Below are positions 1-8,761 of a stretch of 34,796 bases of DNA, piece by piece. The DNA is from Gemmataceae bacterium. GTDB lineage: Bacteria; Planctomycetota; Planctomycetia; Gemmatales; Gemmataceae. The notes under the pieces were generated by a model. That model saw only the letters and a list, made by a program, of their open reading frames with translations. It searched no databases and had not been told where the DNA came from. The stretch is taken from contig JAIEQN010000147.1 in NCBI GenBank assembly GCA_019747685.1, positions 1 through 34,796 of the forward strand. The letters are read 5' to 3'. The position numbers and the translations under genes were made by a program. Position 1 is the stretch's first letter; the number at the start of each line of letters is the position of its first letter.

Positions 1-336
1 GCCCCGGCGGTCGAGCCGGCGGCCCGCCCGGGGTGGGTGCCGTCGCCCCAACCGGCCGGGGCCTTCGCCACGCACCCGGCCCGGCCGGCGGCCGACCGGC
101 CGCTGTTCGAGGCCGACGACCTGGACGCCATCCTCGGGGTCAAACCGGAGTCCCGGCCGTTCGACCTGGACGACGGGTCCGGGCCGGTGCCGGTGTCCGG
201 GCCGGACGCCGCCACCCTGTCCGACGACGGCTACTTGACCCTCAGCCGGCACCGGGCCACGGTCCTCGGGGCCGTGATGGCGGCGCTGCTGCTGGTGGCG
301 TTCGCCCTCGGGGTAGTGGTCGGAGCCAAGTTTTAG
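1..336 (+). CDS. C-terminally membrane-anchored protein, 5' end outside window (partial)
   Basis: The reading frame is open from the first base of the window to a TAG at 334-336, so this is probably the 3' end of a longer gene; a GTG at 37 could also be a start. The visible part is rich in Pro, Ala and Asp, looks disordered, and ends in one hydrophobic helix (about 23 residues, from ATVLGAV to GVVVGAKF) with only Lys-Phe after it. That layout suggests a tail-anchored protein or the last helix of a membrane protein, with most of the chain on one side of the membrane. No catalytic motif is visible and I do not recognise the family. The first palindromic repeat of the window begins directly after the stop codon. 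Confidence 0.6.
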   Translation, partial: APAVEPAARPGWVPSPQPAGAFATHPARPAADRPLFEADDLDAILGVKPESRPFDLDDGSGPVPVSGPDAATLSDDGYLTLSRHRATVLGAVMAALLLVAFALGVVVGAKF

Positions 337-437
337 GTGGCACAGGCAGGAATGCCTGTGCTGTTGGACTGAACACAGGCCGGGAGGCCTGTGCCACCAG
401 GAATCATGCCTGGTGGCACAGGCCTCCCGGCCTGTGC
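337..437. repeat. Three copies of the 25-bp GTGGCACAGGC palindromic repeat
   Basis: Copies lie at 337-361 (plus orientation, with a variant centre AGGAAT), 373-398 (minus) and 413-437 (plus). The unit has the form GTGGCACAGGC, a short centre, then GCCTGTGC, so each copy can fold by itself. The first two copies face each other and can form one longer hairpin. The cluster fills the gap between the stop of the left-edge gene and the stop of the NHL gene, which makes it a candidate bidirectional terminator for convergent genes. No transposase is nearby, so it resembles a REP or MITE-like dispersed element. Confidence 0.9.
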
Positions 438-440
438 CGT

Positions 441-1505
441 TCACTTCACCCGGCGGATGCGGTGGCTGTTGGTGTCGGCGATGTAGAGTGTCCCGTCCGG
501 GCCGACCGCCACCCCGTGCGGCCGGCCGAGGGTCGCGGCGACCGCCGGCCCGCCGTCGCCCAGCCCGGGTGTCTTCGTCCGCCCCTTCCCCGCTACCGTG
601 GCGATGACGCCCGTCTTGGCGTCGATCCGGCGGATCGCCTCGTTCTCGGTATCGACCACGAAGACGTTGCCGTCCCGGCCGATGTCGATCTCCTTCGGGC
701 CGTCGAAAGTCGCGTCCTTCGCCGGGCCGCCGTCCCCGGTGTAGCCCCTCTTCCCGGTGCCGGCGAAGCGGTCGATGGTAGACCTCTGCGGGTCGATCAC
801 CCGGACGCAGTTTCCTTCCCGTTCGACGACGTAGACGCGACCGTCCGGCCCGACGTGGACCGCCCGCGGTCCGGCAAAGGTGGCGTCTTTGAGCGGCCCG
901 CCGTCGCCGGCCGACTTCTTCGCCCCGTTCCCGGCGAAGGTCGAGATGACCCCGGTCCGCAGGTCGAGCACACGGACCCGTTGGTCGGCCACGTCGGCGA
1001 TGTACAGCTTGCCCCGGGGGTCGAGGGCGACGCCGTTCGGCTCGCGGAGCCGGGCCTGGTGCCCCCGCCCGCCGTCACCATCGAACCCCGGCTTACCGCC
1101 GGTCCCCGCGACAGTGATGATGACTCCGGTCCGGAGGTCGACCCGGCGGACGCAGGCGTTCAGGCGGTCGGCGACAGAGACGGCCAAGTCCGCATCGACG
1201 GCCAAGCCGTACGGCTCGTTCAGCATGGCCTCGGTCGCCGGGCCGCCGTCCCCGCCGAACCCCTTCTTCCCGTTCCCGGCGACCGTGGTGATGACGCCGG
1301 TCTTGGCGTCGATCTTCCGGATGCGGTGGTTGAAGGTGTCGGAGAAGTACAGGTGGCCGGCCTTGTCGAAGGCCACGTCGAACGGCTGGTCGAGCTTGGC
1401 CATCGTCGCCGGGCCGCCGTCACCGGCGATGCCCTGCTCCCCCGTGCCGGCGACGGCGGTAATGGTCGGGTCGGCCGAGAGCAGGAGGAGCGCGAGGAGA
1501 GGCAT
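441..1505 (-). CDS. Secreted NHL-repeat beta-propeller protein
   Basis: The 354-residue product starts with a short hydrophobic leader (MPLLALLLLSA) and then consists of about six NHL-type repeats. Each repeat carries a GDGGPA-like turn followed by a pattern such as PFDVAFDKAGHLYFSD and HRIRKID. NHL repeats fold as a six-bladed beta-propeller, usually a binding scaffold outside the cytoplasm or within larger enzymes. No catalytic domain is fused here, so a binding or structural role is inferred. The ATG at 1503-1505 directly precedes the hydrophobic leader. The stop codon lies only 3 bases past a palindromic repeat copy. The next gene upstream on this strand is pyruvate carboxylase, with two more repeat copies between them, so co-transcription is possible but not shown. 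Confidence 0.85.
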   Translation of the reverse strand: MPLLALLLLSADPTITAVAGTGEQGIAGDGGPATMAKLDQPFDVAFDKAGHLYFSDTFNHRIRKIDAKTGVITTVAGNGKKGFGGDGGPATEAMLNEPYGLAVDADLAVSVADRLNACVRRVDLRTGVIITVAGTGGKPGFDGDGGRGHQARLREPNGVALDPRGKLYIADVADQRVRVLDLRTGVISTFAGNGAKKSAGDGGPLKDATFAGPRAVHVGPDGRVYVVEREGNCVRVIDPQRSTIDRFAGTGKRGYTGDGGPAKDATFDGPKEIDIGRDGNVFVVDTENEAIRRIDAKTGVIATVAGKGRTKTPGLGDGGPAVAATLGRPHGVAVGPDGTLYIADTNSHRIRRVK

Positions 1506-1523
1506 GGGTGCCGCACCTGCTTG

Positions 1524-1584
1524 GTGGCACAGGCCTCCCGGCCTGTGCGATTGCCGAGCGCACAGGCCGGGAGGCCTGTGCCAC
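1524..1584. repeat. Inverted pair of the 25-bp GTGGCACAGGC repeat
   Basis: Copies at 1524-1548 (plus) and 1560-1584 (minus) are perfect inverted copies separated by 11 bp, able to form a long GC-rich hairpin. The pair fills the gap between the start of the NHL gene and the end of the pyruvate carboxylase gene. The carboxylase stop codon is only 8 bp from the second copy. Confidence 0.9.
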
Positions 1585-1592
1585 CGGGGCAG

Positions 1593-4500
1593 TTATTCGT
1601 ACCGGATCAGGAGGTCGCCGCCGTCCACCTGGGTGCCGGGCGTCACCAGCACCTCGGCCACCTTGGCCGCACGGTCGGCGTAGACGGTGGACTCCATCTT
1701 CATCGCCTCCATCGTCAGCAGCTTCTGACCGGCCGCGACCTCCTCCCCGGGGGCGACCGACACCGCGATCACCGCCCCGGGCATCGGGGCCCCGACCTGC
1801 TTCGGGTTCCCGGACTCGGCCTTCGGCCGGGCCTTCACCGCCCCGCCGCCGAGCGACCGGTCGGCGACCACCACCTCCCGCGGCTGGCCGTTCAGCTCGA
1901 AGTAGACCACCCGGTTGCCGTCGGGGTGGGCCTCGCCGACCGTCAGGAACTTGACGAACAGCGTCTTCCCCGGCTCGATGTCGATGCTCAGCTCCTCCCC
2001 CGGCTCCATCCCGTAGAAGAACACCGGTGTCGGGAGGACCGAGAGGTCGGAGTACCTGGCTTCTGCGGCCGCGAACTCGGGGAAGACCTTCGGGTAGAGG
2101 AGGTACGAGACGACATCCGCTTCCGACGCCGGCCGGCCGAGCTTCCTTTCCAACTCGGCCTTCGCCCCGCCGAAGTCGGCCGGCGGCAGGAGCGCCCCGG
2201 GCCGGTCGGTCAGCGGCTTCCGGCCCCGCAGGATGCGCTTCTGGAGTTCGGGCGGGAATCCGCCCGGCGGCTGGCCCAGCTTCCCCTCGAAGAACTCGAC
2301 CACCGACTCGGGGAAGGCGACTTCCTTCTTCGGGTCGAGCAGGTCGGCCGGGGCGAGGTTGTTGGCCATCATGAACAGGGTCATGTCGCCGACGACCTTC
2401 GAGGTCGGCGTGACCTTGACGATGTCGCCGAACAGCTTGTTCACCTCGGCGTAGGCCCGGCCGACCTCGTGCCACCGGTCGCCCAGCCCGAGCGACTGCG
2501 CCTGCTGGTACAGGTTCGCGTACTGCCCGCCGGGCATCTCGTGCAGGTAGACTTCGGCCGAGCTGGCGAGCTGGCCGGTCTCGAACGCGGCGTAGTAGCT
2601 GCGGATGTCTTCCCAGTAGGTCGCCGTGTCCTGGAGGGCGTCGAAGTCCAGCCCGGTGTCCCGGTCGGTGAACCGGACGGCCTCGGCCAGGGCGTTCAGG
2701 CTCGGCTGGGCGGTGTTCCCGCTGAGCGGGGCGAAGGCGCAATCGACGATGTCCACCCCCTCGCCGGCGGCCAGCAGGTACGAGGCGACCTGCCCGCCGG
2801 CGGAGTCGTGGGTGTGGAAGTGGATCGGCACCCCGACCGCCTCGCGGAGGGCCTTCACCAGCTTCCGGGCGGCGAACGGCTTGAGCAGCCCGGCCATGTC
2901 CTTGACGGCGAGGAAGTGCGCCCCCAGCTTCTCCAACTGCTTCGCCAGATCGACGTAGTAGTTCAGCGAATACTTGTCCCGCTTCGGGTCGAGGATGTCG
3001 CCGGTGTAGCAGACGGCCGCCTCGCACAGGGCGCCCGTCTTCAGGACGGCTTCCACCCCAACCCGCAGGTTCGGCAGCCAGTTGTTGGCGTCGAACACCC
3101 GGAACAGGTCCATCCCGTGCCCGGCCGACAGGCGGACGAACTCGTCCACCACGTTGTCCGGGTAGTTCGAGTAGCCGACCGCGTTGGCCGCCCGCAGCAG
3201 CATCTGGAAGAGGATGTTCGGGATACGTTCCCGCAGCCGGGCCAGCCGGTCCCAGGGCGACTCCTTGAGGAACCGCATGCTAGTGTCGAACGTCGCCCCG
3301 CCCCACATTTCGAGCGAGAACAGCCCGGCGTGTTCCCGGGCGTAGCGGTCGGCCACGGCCAGCATGTCGGCCGTCCGCATCCGGGTCGCCAAGAGCGACT
3401 GGTGGGCGTCCCGCATCGTGGTGTCGGTGACGAGCAACCGCTCCTGGTCGCGGACCCAGCCGGCGAACTTCGCCGCCCCGAGCTTCTTGAACAGGTCGCG
3501 CGTCCCCTCGGGGAGCGGGGCCGGCTTGCCGGCCGGGGCCGGCGGGAGGGTGGCCGGGACGGTCACCGGCGGCCGGCGGCGGTCCTTCACCTCCGGGTGG
3601 CCGTTGACGATCACGTCGGCGATGTAGCCCAGGAGCTTCGTCGCCCGGTCCCGGCGGGTCGGGAGCTTGAACAGGTCGGGCGTCTCGTCCAGGAAGCGCG
3701 TCGTCACCTCGCCGGCCAGGAACTGCGGGTGCTCGATCAGGTTGAGGAGGAACGGGATGTTCGTCTTCACCCCGCGGATGCGGAACTCCTGGAGGCACCG
3801 CTCCATCCGGGTGGCGGCGGCTGCGAACTGCCGGCCGCTGGCCGTTACCTTCACGAGGAGGGAGTCGTAGAAGGGGGTGACGACGGCCCCCGGGTTGGCC
3901 GTCCCGGCGTCCAGCCGGACGCCCGGGCCGCCGCTGGACCGGTAGGCCGAGAGCCGGCCGTAGTCCGGGACGAAGCCGTTGGCCGGGTCCTCGGTCGTCA
4001 CCCGGCACTGGATGGCGTAGCCGCGGGTGGTGATGGCGGACTGCTCCAGCCCGACCTCGGGGTCGTCGAGTTTCAGTCCGGAGGCGACCAGGATTTGCGA
4101 CGCGACGATGTCGTACCCGGTGACGACTTCCGTGACCGTGTGTTCGACCTGGATGCGTGGGTTGACCTCGATGAAGTAGAGCTTCTTGGCGTCGGTGTCG
4201 TACAGGAACTCGACGGTCCCGGCGTTGTCGATCCCGACCGCCCGGCCGACCTTCAGGGCGGCGTCCAGGATGGCGTCGCGGATGTCGGCCGGCAGGTTCG
4301 GGGCCGGGGCCAGCTCCACCACCTTCTGGTGCCGCCGCTGGATCGAACAGTCGCGTTCGTACAGGTGGACCAGCCCGCCGTGCCGGTCGCCGAGCAGTTG
4401 CACCTCGATGTGCTTGGCCCGCTCGACGAACTTTTCCAGGAACACGTCCGGGACGCCGAAGGCGGTGCCGGCCTCCCGGCTGGCCGCGGCCAGGGACTCT

Positions 4501-5045
4501 TCGAGCTTGTCGGCCGCCCGGACGACCCGCATCCCCCGGCCGCCGCCCCCCATCGACGCCTTGACGATGACCGGGTAGCCGAGCTTGTCCGCGAGGGCCT
4601 TCGCCTCGCCGCCGGACACCGGGTTGTCACTGCCGGAGAGGACCGGCACCCCGGCCTGCCGGGCGATCTTCCGGGCGGCCACCTTGTCGCCGAGCTGGTC
4701 GAGGATGTCCGGCTTCGGGCCGACGAAGGTGATGCCGGCCTCGGCACAGGCCCGGGCGAAGCCGGCGTTCTCGGACAGGAACCCGTACCCGGGGTGGACG
4801 GCGTCGACGCCGACCTCCTTGGCCAGGGCGACGATGCCCGGGATGTCGAGGTAGGCCCGGATCGGCTCGCCCGGCTTGCCGACCCGGTACGCCTCGTCGG
4901 CCTTGAACCGGTGGAGGGCGAACCGGTCCTCGTGGGAGTAGACGGCGACCGTCCGGATGCCGAGCTCGTGGGCCGACCGGAACACCCGGATGGCGATCTC
5001 GCTCCGGTTGGCGACGAGCAGCTTGCGGAACGGCGGGGCCGGCAT
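1593..5045 (-). CDS. pyc: Pyruvate carboxylase
   Basis: The product (1150 residues, the usual single-chain length) carboxylates pyruvate to oxaloacetate using ATP and bicarbonate, feeding the TCA cycle and gluconeogenesis in the cytoplasm. The biotin carboxylase domain spans about 1-450 (KLLVANRSEIAIRVFR, glycine-rich ATP-grasp loop SMGGGGRGMRV, substrate loop RDCSIQRRHQK). The carboxyltransferase domain starts near 535 with DTTMRDAHQSLLATRMRT and includes the metal-binding HFHTHD segment. The biotinyl domain is at the C-terminus, with EAMKMES and biotinyl-Lys near 1116. I chose the ATG at 5043-5045 because family proteins begin just before this LLVANRSEIA segment. An in-frame extension to 5192 exists but is largely encoded by a palindromic repeat. 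No clear Shine-Dalgarno sequence precedes the start. Confidence 0.96.
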   Translation of the reverse strand: MPAPPFRKLLVANRSEIAIRVFRSAHELGIRTVAVYSHEDRFALHRFKADEAYRVGKPGEPIRAYLDIPGIVALAKEVGVDAVHPGYGFLSENAGFARACAEAGITFVGPKPDILDQLGDKVAARKIARQAGVPVLSGSDNPVSGGEAKALADKLGYPVIVKASMGGGGRGMRVVRAADKLEESLAAASREAGTAFGVPDVFLEKFVERAKHIEVQLLGDRHGGLVHLYERDCSIQRRHQKVVELAPAPNLPADIRDAILDAALKVGRAVGIDNAGTVEFLYDTDAKKLYFIEVNPRIQVEHTVTEVVTGYDIVASQILVASGLKLDDPEVGLEQSAITTRGYAIQCRVTTEDPANGFVPDYGRLSAYRSSGGPGVRLDAGTANPGAVVTPFYDSLLVKVTASGRQFAAAATRMERCLQEFRIRGVKTNIPFLLNLIEHPQFLAGEVTTRFLDETPDLFKLPTRRDRATKLLGYIADVIVNGHPEVKDRRRPPVTVPATLPPAPAGKPAPLPEGTRDLFKKLGAAKFAGWVRDQERLLVTDTTMRDAHQSLLATRMRTADMLAVADRYAREHAGLFSLEMWGGATFDTSMRFLKESPWDRLARLRERIPNILFQMLLRAANAVGYSNYPDNVVDEFVRLSAGHGMDLFRVFDANNWLPNLRVGVEAVLKTGALCEAAVCYTGDILDPKRDKYSLNYYVDLAKQLEKLGAHFLAVKDMAGLLKPFAARKLVKALREAVGVPIHFHTHDSAGGQVASYLLAAGEGVDIVDCAFAPLSGNTAQPSLNALAEAVRFTDRDTGLDFDALQDTATYWEDIRSYYAAFETGQLASSAEVYLHEMPGGQYANLYQQAQSLGLGDRWHEVGRAYAEVNKLFGDIVKVTPTSKVVGDMTLFMMANNLAPADLLDPKKEVAFPESVVEFFEGKLGQPPGGFPPELQKRILRGRKPLTDRPGALLPPADFGGAKAELERKLGRPASEADVVSYLLYPKVFPEFAAAEARYSDLSVLPTPVFFYGMEPGEELSIDIEPGKTLFVKFLTVGEAHPDGNRVVYFELNGQPREVVVADRSLGGGAVKARPKAESGNPKQVGAPMPGAVIAVSVAPGEEVAAGQKLLTMEAMKMESTVYADRAAKVAEVLVTPGTQVDGGDLLIRYE

Positions 5046-5144
5046 GGAGTGGCGGTCCGGGGGCGGGAGAGTGCGGACTTGATACGGAACCGGGCGGGCG
5101 ACGCACAGCCGCACACGCCCCCGACCTCGGCCGACAAAGAAACA

Positions 5145-5210
5145 GCACAGGCCGGGAGGCCTGTGCCACCAGAAATCGGGCTCCGGGGGCACAGGCCTCC
5201 CGGCCTGTGC
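5145..5210. repeat. Outward-facing pair of the 25-bp GTGGCACAGGC repeat
   Basis: Copies at 5145-5169 (minus) and 5186-5210 (plus, with GTGGCAC changed to GGGGCAC) are separated by 16 bp. The orientation is opposite to the pair at 1524-1584. They sit upstream of pyruvate carboxylase and just past the stop of the DUF1573 gene. The copy at 5145-5169 is open in the same frame as the carboxylase and artificially lengthens that reading frame. Confidence 0.9.
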
Positions 5211-5223
5211 GGGCCGACCCGCC

Positions 5224-6228
5224 TTATTTCCCCCCGGTCACCTTCGCCGCGACCGGGATGACGACCTTCGGCTGGTCCTTGTTGTCGGTCACGATCTCGA
5301 CCGACCGGACGAACCCGCCGGCGGCCTTCGGGCTGGCCGACAGGGTGATGACGTGCTCGGCCTTGGCCTCGTCCTTGTCCGCCACCTTCACCCCGAGCTG
5401 GTCGTCGGCCCCCTTGATCTCCAGGATTTTGAACGGGCTGCCGCCCTTGAGCACCACCCGCTTCTCGGCCGGGGTGCCCATCGGCACGTCCCCGAACTGG
5501 ACCGCCTCGGGGGTGGCCGCGACCGAGGCCGCCGCCGCCACCGTCACCGTCACCGTCACCGGGACCCGCAGGCTGGCCACCGCCGGGTTCGAGGTCTTCA
5601 GGACGATGTCGGCCGTCCAGTTCCCGGCCGGGCAGTCCTTGTCCAGGGTGGCGGTGACGGCGTAGGTGACGACCGCCCCGGCCCGGCTCTCCTCCTTCAC
5701 CTCGGCCTTGACGTACCCGCCGGTGCTGGCCGCCTCCGTCACCTTCCAGTTCGGGTCGCTGGTGAACGTCACCTTGGTGGTGGCGGTCCCGCCCTGCCCC
5801 TTCCGGACCGTCCCGAACGCCAGGGTGTCCGGGGCCATGACCAGGTCGTCCCGGCAGACCGTCTGGACCCGGAGGGAGACCTCCTCGTGGGCCGGGGCCA
5901 GGAACGGGACGTAGATGGTGACCGACTTGGTGGTGTTCGGGGTCTGGATGCGGCGGGTGTCCATGTGGGCGATGACGGCGGCCGTCTCGCCCGGGGCGAC
6001 CTGGTTCTTGGACACCGCCGCCGACACGCACCCGCACGACACCCGCGGCTGGCCGAGGGTGAGCGGCTGGCCGGTGGTGTTGGTGAACCGGAAGTAGTGG
6101 ACCAGGACCGGCCCCCGCGGGGTGGTGCCGAAGTCCTTGACCTTCTCGGCGAACAGGTCGGCCGGTCCGGCCCACGCCGGCACCACCGTGAGCAACACCC
6201 CCGCCGCCGCGACCGCGCTCCGGAACAT
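5224..6228 (-). CDS. Secreted DUF1573-domain protein
   Basis: The 334-residue product has an N-terminal signal peptide (MFRSAVAAAGVLLTVVPAWAG). A DUF1573-like Ig-fold module follows, recognisable by FGTTPRGPVLVHYFRFTN and the SCGCVSA motif, with a Pro-Gly-Glu-Thr turn. A second and probably third beta-rich module continues to the end (TLAFGTVRKGQGGTATTKV, AVQFGDVPMGTPAEKRVVL). DUF1573 domains are related to ASPM/SPD-2/Hydin folds and are common in secreted planctomycete and Bacteroidetes proteins; no enzymatic activity is established. It is probably an exported binding or structural protein. The start ATG has a GGGGGAG-like site about 9-10 bases upstream. A 13-bp-stem hairpin at 6251-6280 lies in its leader. 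Confidence 0.85.
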   Translation of the reverse strand: MFRSAVAAAGVLLTVVPAWAGPADLFAEKVKDFGTTPRGPVLVHYFRFTNTTGQPLTLGQPRVSCGCVSAAVSKNQVAPGETAAVIAHMDTRRIQTPNTTKSVTIYVPFLAPAHEEVSLRVQTVCRDDLVMAPDTLAFGTVRKGQGGTATTKVTFTSDPNWKVTEAASTGGYVKAEVKEESRAGAVVTYAVTATLDKDCPAGNWTADIVLKTSNPAVASLRVPVTVTVTVAAAASVAATPEAVQFGDVPMGTPAEKRVVLKGGSPFKILEIKGADDQLGVKVADKDEAKAEHVITLSASPKAAGGFVRSVEIVTDNKDQPKVVIPVAAKVTGGK

Positions 6229-6250
6229 GACTCTGTTCTCCCCCGGGTGC

Positions 6251-6280
6251 CGGCCGGCCGTTCCCCCGAACGGCCGGCCG
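6251..6280. terminator. Perfect GC-rich hairpin between comF-like and DUF1573 genes
   Basis: Thirteen bases at 6251-6263 pair perfectly with 6268-6280 around a four-base CCCC loop. It lies downstream of the comF-like gene and upstream of DUF1573 on the minus strand. No T-run follows on either side, so a classical intrinsic terminator is not shown. It could be a Rho-assisted stop, an mRNA stabiliser or a repeat copy. Confidence 0.5.
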
Positions 6281-6402
6281 GATTAACTCCATACCTATCA
6301 GGCCGACCCTACCCCCCGCACCACCAGTTCGGCCGGGGCGGGGTCGGGAGGTCCGGCAATCGGCCGGCCCGGTCGGGGCAACCGCTGCCCCCGGCCCGAC
6401 CG

Positions 6403-7143
6403 CTACGCCCGGGCCAGGACCGCGACGTTCACCGACCCGGACCCGGCCTGCCGGACGACCCGGGCCGCCTCGTCCAGGGTGGCCCCGGTGGTCATTACGT
6501 CGTCCACCAGGAGAACCGCCCGGCCGGCGAACCTTGCACCCCGGGCGGCCCGGAACGCACCCCGGATGTTCTCCCGCCGGGCCGCGGCCGACGGTTGTGA
6601 CGCCTGGGTGACCGCCTTCACCCGCCGCAGCCCGCCGGGCCGGCATTCGATCCCGAGGCCGATGGCCACCTCGCGGGCGACGGCCTCCGCTTGGTTGTAC
6701 CCCCGGGCCCACCGTCGTCGCCAATGGAGCGGCACGGGTACCACAAGGTCGGCGGCCGCCGCTTTCAGGGCTGACCCGCGGGCTTCGACGAATACCCGGC
6801 CCATCAGCTCGGCCAGACCTTCCCCGGCGGCGTGCTTCATCCGCAGGACCGCGTCCTTCAATCGTCCATCATACGGGCCGAGCCGGACCGCCCGGGCGAA
6901 GGCGAACCCCCGCCCACGGCAGGACGGGCAACCGTCGGCCGTCTCGGCGTGCGGCCCGACGGTGGCGGCACACTTCGGGCATTGGGCGTGGGGGTCGGCC
7001 GTGACCGCGGTGAGACAATCGCTGCACAGCCCGTGCCGGTACGGCTCCCGGCCGGCCTCCGGGGCATCGCAGATCAGACAGGCGTTCGGGTAGAGGAGGT
7101 GCAGGGCACCGCGGGCGACCTCGGCCAGCCGCCGCAGGCTCAT
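6403..7143 (-). CDS. ComF-family phosphoribosyltransferase-like protein
   Basis: The 246-residue product has an N-terminal zinc-ribbon region with Cys pairs (C22/C25, C40/C43, C55/C58 and a later CPSC) followed by a type I phosphoribosyltransferase fold. The PRPP-binding loop is VLLVDDVMTTGAT near the C-terminus, and the ComF signature RGYNQAEAVAREVA is present mid-protein. ComF proteins take part in DNA uptake during natural transformation in some bacteria; in others the role is unknown and they are often misnamed amidophosphoribosyltransferases. The ATG at 7141-7143 lies 20 bases after the histidine kinase stop codon on the same strand. It is therefore probably the last gene of an operon with the two-component genes. 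No other competence gene is visible here. Confidence 0.85.
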   Translation of the reverse strand: MSLRRLAEVARGALHLLYPNACLICDAPEAGREPYRHGLCSDCLTAVTADPHAQCPKCAATVGPHAETADGCPSCRGRGFAFARAVRLGPYDGRLKDAVLRMKHAAGEGLAELMGRVFVEARGSALKAAAADLVVPVPLHWRRRWARGYNQAEAVAREVAIGLGIECRPGGLRRVKAVTQASQPSAAARRENIRGAFRAARGARFAGRAVLLVDDVMTTGATLDEAARVVRQAGSGSVNVAVLARA

Positions 7144-7163
7144 GGGGGTGAACCGACAAGGAG

Positions 7164-8750
7164 TTACGCGGCGACCCGCTCAGCGGGGGCGGCCGGCAGT
7201 GTTACGACGAACCGGGTGACGCCGGAGGGCGACGGCTCGTGCCGCACGTCGCCGCCGTTTTGCCGGGCCAGCCGCCAGGCGGTCGGCAACCCGAGTCCAC
7301 GACCCCGGCCGGCCGACCGGCCCGAATAGAACGGGTCGAAGGCGTGTTCGGCGGCGGCCGCCGACAGCCCCGGGCCGCTGTCGTCCACCACCACCCGCAG
7401 CCGGTCGCCAGCCGGTTCGCAGCGGACCCCGACCCACCCGCCGGCCCCGGCCGCCTCGACGGCGTTCCGGACGACGGCCCCGACCGCCCGCCGCAACTGC
7501 CCGGGGTCGCCGGCGACGGCTGCAACGGGGACCGTTACCGGCCGGTCGAGCCGGACGCCCCGCTCGTCGGCCAGCGGCAAGACATCGGCCCAGACGCCGG
7601 CCAACAGGTCGGCAACGGCCACCGCCTGCCGGGCCGGCTCGGGCGGCTTGGCGAACAGGAATAGGTCGCGCAGAAGGTCCGCAATCCGCCGGGTCTGCCG
7701 GACGATCGACTGGAGGGCGTCGGCCTGGTCGGGGTCGATCTCGGTCCGCAACAGCCGCTGGGCCTGCCCGGAGATGACGGCCAGCGGGTTGTTGATCTCG
7801 TGCCCGGCCCCGGCCGCCAGCTCGGCCAGCCCAGCCAGTTTGGCATCGCGGCGATGGCCCGCGTCGGCCCGTCCGACCGCGGCGAGGGCCGCGTGTAGTT
7901 CGTCGATCCGATCTTCCAGCCGGGCGACCTGCCGCGCCCCGGACCGCTGCCGGTCCTCCGCTGCCATCCGCAAGAGGTTGCGGACGAGCGAGACGTTGTG
8001 CGGGTTCGGGTCGAGGCCGGACCCGGCCGGCGCAGCTTCTGTCGGCGGAGCAGCGAATAGCGCCGGCAGGTCGGCTTCGGTCAGGCCGAGGTGATGAACC
8101 AACTCGTCCCGGTCGGAGGAATCGGTCAGTCCGAGTGAGGGGCCGTGCCGCTCGGCCTCGATCACCGCGAGCCGGACGACGGCGAACGGGTCGGGGTCGG
8201 CGACCGCCGGGCGGGCGACCGGCCAAGGCAGTCCGAGCGCCCCGAGGGCTGTTGCGGCCCATGCCGGGAACCGCCACCGACTCACCAGCCGGCGGACGAT
8301 GGCCTCATGGTCGAGGGCGGTCGGGTCGGCGGTCGGGTCGGCGGCCGCGACGGCGTACCAGCCGAGCGGGGCGAGCCGGGCCACGGCCGCCGCGGCGTCG
8401 GGGTTCGTCCGGTTCGTCTGCTCGGCCAGTCGCCGGGCGAAAGTCGATGTGAGCGAGCCGAGTTCGTCGGCCCGCCGGACGGCCGGGTGATCGGGCGGCA
8501 CCCACCCGGCCCGGGTGGCGCCGAGGAAGTGGGCGGCGTAGTAAGGCGGGCCGGCCCCGGTGAGCCCGTCGAAGGTGAACGCGGCGGCCGACGCGGGGGC
8601 GAAGCGGAGGAGGAACGCGAGCAGGGCCGGGTCGGCGAGCGCCGCCCGGGCCATCCCGGCCGGCCGCTCGGCCAGCCGGATCAGGCCGTCGGTGTTCGGG
8701 CAGAGCCACGGCAACCCGGCCGCGGCCCGGCCCACCCCCTGCCCTGCCAC
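7164..8750 (-). CDS. Soluble sensor histidine kinase with HDOD-like N-terminus
   Basis: The protein (528 residues from the GTG at 8750) ends in a complete kinase core. The H-box GHEINNPLAVISGQ puts the phospho-His near 317, followed by the N-box RNAVEAAG and the ATP-binding VDDSGPGLS and GRGLGLPTAWRLARQNGG segments. No transmembrane helix is visible, so it should act in the cytoplasm. Residues about 1-230 resemble a degenerate HDOD domain (alpha-helical, WRFPAWAATALGALGLP), which is an inference. A short coiled segment (DRQRSGARQVARLEDRIDELHAALA) precedes the kinase. I chose GTG at 8748-8750 because GGGAG lies six bases upstream; the longer frame from TTG 8843 is encoded by a repeat. The response regulator gene lies just upstream and is the likely partner. 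Confidence 0.85.
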   Translation of the reverse strand: MAGQGVGRAAAGLPWLCPNTDGLIRLAERPAGMARAALADPALLAFLLRFAPASAAAFTFDGLTGAGPPYYAAHFLGATRAGWVPPDHPAVRRADELGSLTSTFARRLAEQTNRTNPDAAAAVARLAPLGWYAVAAADPTADPTALDHEAIVRRLVSRWRFPAWAATALGALGLPWPVARPAVADPDPFAVVRLAVIEAERHGPSLGLTDSSDRDELVHHLGLTEADLPALFAAPPTEAAPAGSGLDPNPHNVSLVRNLLRMAAEDRQRSGARQVARLEDRIDELHAALAAVGRADAGHRRDAKLAGLAELAAGAGHEINNPLAVISGQAQRLLRTEIDPDQADALQSIVRQTRRIADLLRDLFLFAKPPEPARQAVAVADLLAGVWADVLPLADERGVRLDRPVTVPVAAVAGDPGQLRRAVGAVVRNAVEAAGAGGWVGVRCEPAGDRLRVVVDDSGPGLSAAAAEHAFDPFYSGRSAGRGRGLGLPTAWRLARQNGGDVRHEPSPSGVTRFVVTLPAAPAERVAA

Positions 8751-8761
8751 CGGAAACTCCC

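Noticed and set aside
337-437. CRISPR-like array from closely spaced repeats
   Set aside because: Copies alternate in orientation, spacers are short and unequal (about 11-14 bp), and no cas gene is present; a palindromic REP-type element fits better.
33-5261. 1742-codon open frame on the plus strand across pyruvate carboxylase and NHL genes
   Set aside because: It is antisense to two well-recognised genes, rich in Arg/Pro/Gly from the GC bias, and contains no family motif; long antisense frames are expected at this GC content.
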